Assembly: GCF_000003605.2 (NCBI RefSeq)
Contig: NW_003155746.1
Location: 107,527 to 141,302, forward strand
Direction: 5' to 3'
From: Saccoglossus kowalevskii
Taxonomy: Eukaryota > Hemichordata > Enteropneusta > Harrimaniidae
Length of the DNA stretch: 33,776 nucleotides
This document shows, in pieces, positions 21,476 to 33,776 of the stretch. Under the pieces are notes generated by a model. The model was not told where the DNA came from, did no database searches, and worked only from the letters and a program-made list of their open reading frames with translations. The translations under genes and the position numbers were made by a program. Numbering within the stretch: the stretch's first letter is position 1; the number at the start of each line of letters is the position of its first letter.

Positions 21476-22032
21476 ATGATCCAGCAGCTATCAAGAAATC
21501 AAATAGCACTTTTGACTAAAAATATTGAATTACAGATGGACACAAAATAGATTAATAGAGCTCTACCCAAGGTAATAGCATAGCAATTGCAGTAACATTT
21601 TTTTGTAAAAATAGCATTTTCATTAAAAATATTAGAGAATTTTAGATATTGTCCTGAAATTTGCTAGCGTCCCCTTTTTGTTTAGTTGTCAACAAGATGC
21701 AACCTTTCAGTGACATATGGATTGCACTATATTATTCTGGGAAGCCAATGCTTGTATTGTGTATATTTTCTATATTTTGAAAAATTCTTTATTTTTCCCC
21801 CCCAAGCATACTCTGTATTCTTGGGTGCACACCATTTTACCATGTATTTCTATGAGCTGCTGTGGAACGCTGATGAAACAGAAACAGCACAAACCAAACT
21901 TTCATCTTAATCTTATATGCGTTTCACATGCAGGGGTAAATCTTATTACACTGTTCAGGATACCCTCATTAACTATCCCAAAGTACTGTTTTCTGAGAAT
22001 CTACGACCTTTGTTTTCACCATGACACATGCT
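21476..22032. other. Spacer between two tandem arrays
   Basis: AT-rich. Short open frames exist here, but none resembles a known protein or has a supported splice context. Confidence 0.35.
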
Positions 22033-22435
22033 TTTTAGTAATTTGCTTTGTGATGCGTTTGAGGACAAATTTTAGGTATCTCAAGTTGTTTTTGCATTAT
22101 GTATGCAACTTTACACTATGGGGAACTTGCCATTTTCATAGAAACAAGGCCCCCTCCCATGCACACGCATTTTAGTAATTTGCTTTGTGATGCATTTGAG
22201 GACAAATTTTAGGTATCTCAAGTTGTTTTTGCATTATGTATGCAAGTTTACACTATGGGAACTTGCCATTTCCATAGAAACAAGGCCTCCTCCCATACAC
22301 ACGCTTTTTAGTAATTTGCTTTGTGATGCATTTGAGGACAAATTTTAGGTATCTAAATTTTTCTTGCATTATTTGACTACTCTATAGGGAACTTGCAGAT
22401 AACTTGCTTTGTGATGCATTCGAGGGAACATCATT
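22033..22435. repeat. ~137-bp tandem array, three copies plus a degenerate fourth
   Basis: TTTTAGTAATTTGCTTTGTG recurs at 22033, 22170 and 22306, spaced 137 and 136 bp, followed in each by ATGCRTTTGAGGACAAATTT and further shared sequence. A partial fourth copy (AACTTGCTTTGTGATGCATT) begins near 22399. Copies differ by scattered substitutions, so this array is older than the 67-bp array. Confidence 0.85.
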
Positions 22436-22928
22436 TTGGCAAAATATCAAGAATTTGGAACACATTTCAATTGTTCTTATTGTTTACTGTATTAGCCAAA
22501 GAGATGTAGACCCAACAAAAACACCAACATAGACAATATTTTATTAGTATTTATTAACAACCCGCTGCTATATACTGTTATAAGGTTATAAATATTTGCA
22601 ATTCAAATTGACGTCAATAAACTAAATTAATCTTACTTCCATCATATCGTATAATGTAACGCACATTAATATCACTCTTTGTAAGTAATCAAATGACCTA
22701 AGTAAATTTGTTAGTTGAGCTCTCGTCATTAAAAAGTTGGTAGCAGTTCTGAGTAATGGCAAACACAACTGCAAACACTGGAAATCATGAAAAATAATTT
22801 TAGTTTCATAAAACCAGAAAAATAATTTAAAATCTATAACCAAATTGAAAGTACAAAAACTAGTTTTGTTGCTTTATTCATAAGCAATATTTTCATGATT
22901 TGAGAAAATTTTCCTATTATTTTTCGAC

Positions 22929-22934
22929 TTTATT
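22929..22934 (-). terminator. Candidate poly(A) signal of the NABP gene
   Basis: AATAAA on the minus strand about 95 bp beyond the stop codon, with another at 22873-22878. Both are plausibly placed for a compact 3' UTR. Confidence 0.5.
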
Positions 22935-23027
22935 AATGAATACATAAAGTTTTTCTGTGATCCATCAAACAACCAACCCTTGGGCTGTGTACTTGTAACC
23001 TTATGGTGGCAACACCCATTTGTTTTT

Positions 23028-31738
<8,711 letters not shown>

Positions 31739-31747
<9 letters not shown>

Positions 31748-31800
31748 AATTTATGATTTTTGAAGTGAGAACAAAATTCGCTACAGTATACAACCGGAAG
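31739..31800 (-). promoter_or_regulatory. CRE and ETS-like sites at the NABP start
   Basis: A perfect TGACGTCA (CRE) spans 31739-31746 and overlaps the first codons (ATG ACG TCA). An ETS-type CCGGAAG on the plus strand is at 31794-31800, about 50 bp upstream of the ATG. This placement is common in TATA-less housekeeping promoters. Confidence 0.5.
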
Positions 31801-31989
31801 AAGTGTTCTAAAATCTAAATTTTCGGTGTCCCGTTTGTCACCTCTTTGTCATCTTTCTCCTTCTGAAAGACAGCCAAAAGTGTTCCTATTGCTTCAAAAA
31901 GCTTTTAGTCCAGCTTCAATTTACAATTTTGACATCCTAATTGAGAAATGAACGCGTGAACCCTAATATTTTAGTGCCTAAATGTAAGA

Positions 31990-32138
31990 ATGACGACAGA
32001 GTCAAAAGGAAAGGGTTTGTACAAATGCGTTGTTCTGAAATGTATCTGCGCATGCGTCAATGTGTGTAACAAGAGAGGGCGTTATTCTGCCCGGCACACA
32101 TTCTTTACTCCCATTCCTTCTCGTTGTATTGCACCACG
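31990..32138 (+). other. Possible first exon of a divergent plus-strand gene
   Basis: An open frame from ATG at 31990 reaches a strong donor, CACG|GTAAGT, at 32138/32139. The stretch contains an NRF1-like TGCGCATGCG (32047-32056) and a pyrimidine-rich run (TTCTTTACTCCCATTCCTTC). The encoded Cys-rich peptide is not one I recognise, so this may be a non-coding first exon or chance. If real, it would share a bidirectional promoter with NABP. Confidence 0.35.
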
Positions 32139-33738
32139 GTAAGTGACCGTGCACCAATCTGATGTATTGTACGGCTTGTTTTTTTAATTGTATATATTTT
32201 ATTTTATTTTTGGTGTGTTGTTTTCATTATTATTTTTACGTACGACTTATTATGTATTATTTTAACTAATATCACCCGCCACATACCATGTAGGCTCATG
32301 TGATTATCGAAACTTTTAAAAAACCTGCAAGAAAATAGAGATTATATAAAATCGAATATAATAAAATACATGAAAAATTAATAATTAAATGCAGATTTAG
32401 AAACAATGACAAAATAAATAAACAAAATCACAACTAGGATCTTATTTCATTCAGATTTATGATTTCCAGCAAATAATGAAATAAAATTGAAAAACGCATT
32501 TCGTTCACACTAGAAACAAGGGTATTCCAAAAATGAATACAATCAATTTAATCTATTAACGTATTATTTAAGTACAGGAACACAGAAACATGAACTCGCA
32601 GCAGACTTTGGTGTCAGATTCTCACATAGAAGATAAAATTCTCTATAGAGTCGTAGAGTCTCCCGGTAGATATTCCAGGGCCACAAAGTACACATCACCC
32701 TGGGACTGGTGATGATTGTTGTTTTTTTAAAATGATTTTAGGTTTTACTAGCATGGGTCTTATTCATCGTTAGGGTATAGATAAAGCTCGATTTGACTGC
32801 AGAAATTCTCATACATTTGAAGTCTTCCTGTTAGTACTGTAAAATTTTTTGCACGAAATTTGTAATCAATATGCTATAAAATATCTTTGAATATTGGTGA
32901 ATCAGTCCACCTGTTCGTGAGCGTCAGCCTTTCGGAAATTGTGGTTATTGCCCCCATAAATTCGCATACTGAAATGTCAACTGATGAATATTCATGATCT
33001 AAGACGAAAACAAAATTAAAAATAGCCCAAATGCCAATGACCGACACCGAGTTTATGTACAATGGACATCGTGTGCGCTGTGTTAACTCCGATTTCGAAA
33101 CCAGCCTTTGTGGTGTCTTCTGAGTTAGCACAGTAAAACTTGGTCATTGTTACATCTTTGGTATCACGTGATCTCGTATAAAATTCTCGGACGATTTATG
33201 AGAACAACGAAATTTGAAAACGAGCCAGATCGAAAATTAAAGACACTACTTTCAAAACAGGTCATTGTGTGTATTTCCGGCAATATAGCTGATTGGTCGA
33301 GAAGCATTAGGTGTTTTAAACAGGCTTACGTAACCATTTCCCCCCTCAACCATGAAGTTAAAATGTTTCAAGCATTTTTCCATGGGTATATTGAATATGA
33401 AAACATTCTTACACACTTGAATAGCAATACAACCAGCATTTTAAAAATGATACAATTGTTATGTGACAGCTGATATATCTTTTTTATACTTCCCAGCCTT
33501 ACTTTGAAACATTTGTATGTATATTTTAATGGATATTACTCTTTTTTTTCATTGGTCATGGTGGCTCATAATTGTTTCTCTATTTGATGTTATATTTGCA
33601 TATATTGTTCTGTTTTGCTCATGAGGGATTTTCTCTCACCCACGTACAGTTTAAATTTTTGCAAGAAATGTTCTTCATCTTCAATTTCACCTTTATCACA
33701 GACTTGACATTTCCACAAACGTCAATAATGATATATCT
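32139..33738. other. Intergenic or intronic sequence, nothing recognised
   Basis: Open frames at 32874-33131 (minus) and 33147-33473 (plus) resemble no protein I know and lack splice support. TACTGTAAAATTTTTTGCAC at about 32835 may be a solo MITE end. Confidence 0.35.
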
Positions 33739-33776
33739 GTCGTCTACGCGCCGAGTATGTGCGACATTTGTGTTGA
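33739..33776 (+). mobile_element. Start of another GTCGTC...GCGACATTTG element, cut by the window edge
   Basis: The last 20 bases, ATGTGCGACATTTGTGTTGA, are identical to 24779-24798 in the outer MITE of NABP intron 3, and the preceding GTCGTC is also shared. It is probably the left end of a second copy. Confidence 0.6.

Noticed and set aside
32874-33131. 85-codon minus-strand frame as a receptor fragment
   Set aside because: The hydrophobic stretch is short and no family motif is present.
33147-33473. 108-codon plus-strand frame as a gene
   Set aside because: There is no recognisable family, splice context or promoter; such length can occur by chance in 34 kb.

Overview
The window is AT-rich nuclear DNA from an animal, most likely a marine invertebrate. 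Genes are split into short exons by large introns with GT-AG sites (one GC-AG), the proteins are metazoan-type, and introns and spacers are packed with degenerate DNA transposons, MITEs and minisatellites. I cannot name the species from sequence alone. There is one assembly gap (18294-19030).

Three host genes can be read exon by exon. (1) Minus strand, 1633-2674: the first two coding exons of ZC3H15 (DFRP1); the rest lies left of the window. (2) Plus strand, 3446-20083: a complete ten-exon gene for a 493-residue type II membrane glycosyltransferase with one GT47 (exostosin) domain, closer in motif style to plant-type GT47 enzymes than to EXT proteins, and without a GT64 domain. (3) Minus strand, 23028-31747: a complete six-exon gene for a 222-residue SOSS complex subunit B (NABP1/2, hSSB) with an OB fold and an Arg-Gly-rich tail. 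Genes 1 and 2 are head to head, 771 bp apart, and probably share a bidirectional promoter. Genes 2 and 3 are tail to tail. A possible divergent first exon (31990-32138) faces gene 3. The three proteins have unrelated jobs: translation-linked DRG1 partner, secretory-pathway glycosylation, and DNA repair/3' end processing.

Region by region: 1-1293 holds the end of a Tigger/pogo element and a 677-bp Harbinger deletion derivative inside ZC3H15 intron 2. 2675-3445 is the shared promoter. 3446-20083 is the GT47 gene, with introns carrying TA-flanked CTGTAAA-ended MITEs, TTAA-flanked elements, a 1.2-kb hairpin-ended modular repeat and a gap-containing 162-bp minisatellite element. 20084-23027 is a convergent spacer with 67-bp and 137-bp tandem arrays. 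23028-31747 is the NABP gene, whose intron 3 is nearly all nested transposon and whose intron 2 holds the second large copy of the modular repeat. 31748-33776 is upstream/intergenic sequence.

The most unusual material is a repeat family (5175-6387, 26934-28274, probably 15545-16355). It is bounded by AGTCCCCGTT/AACGGGGACT hairpins and built from ~140-bp modules that each carry a foldable core. Copies differ by paired, compensating stem changes, which suggests the folded form matters. An analogous architecture with different ends (ACTCCCGTGTGC) is seen at 18150-19581.
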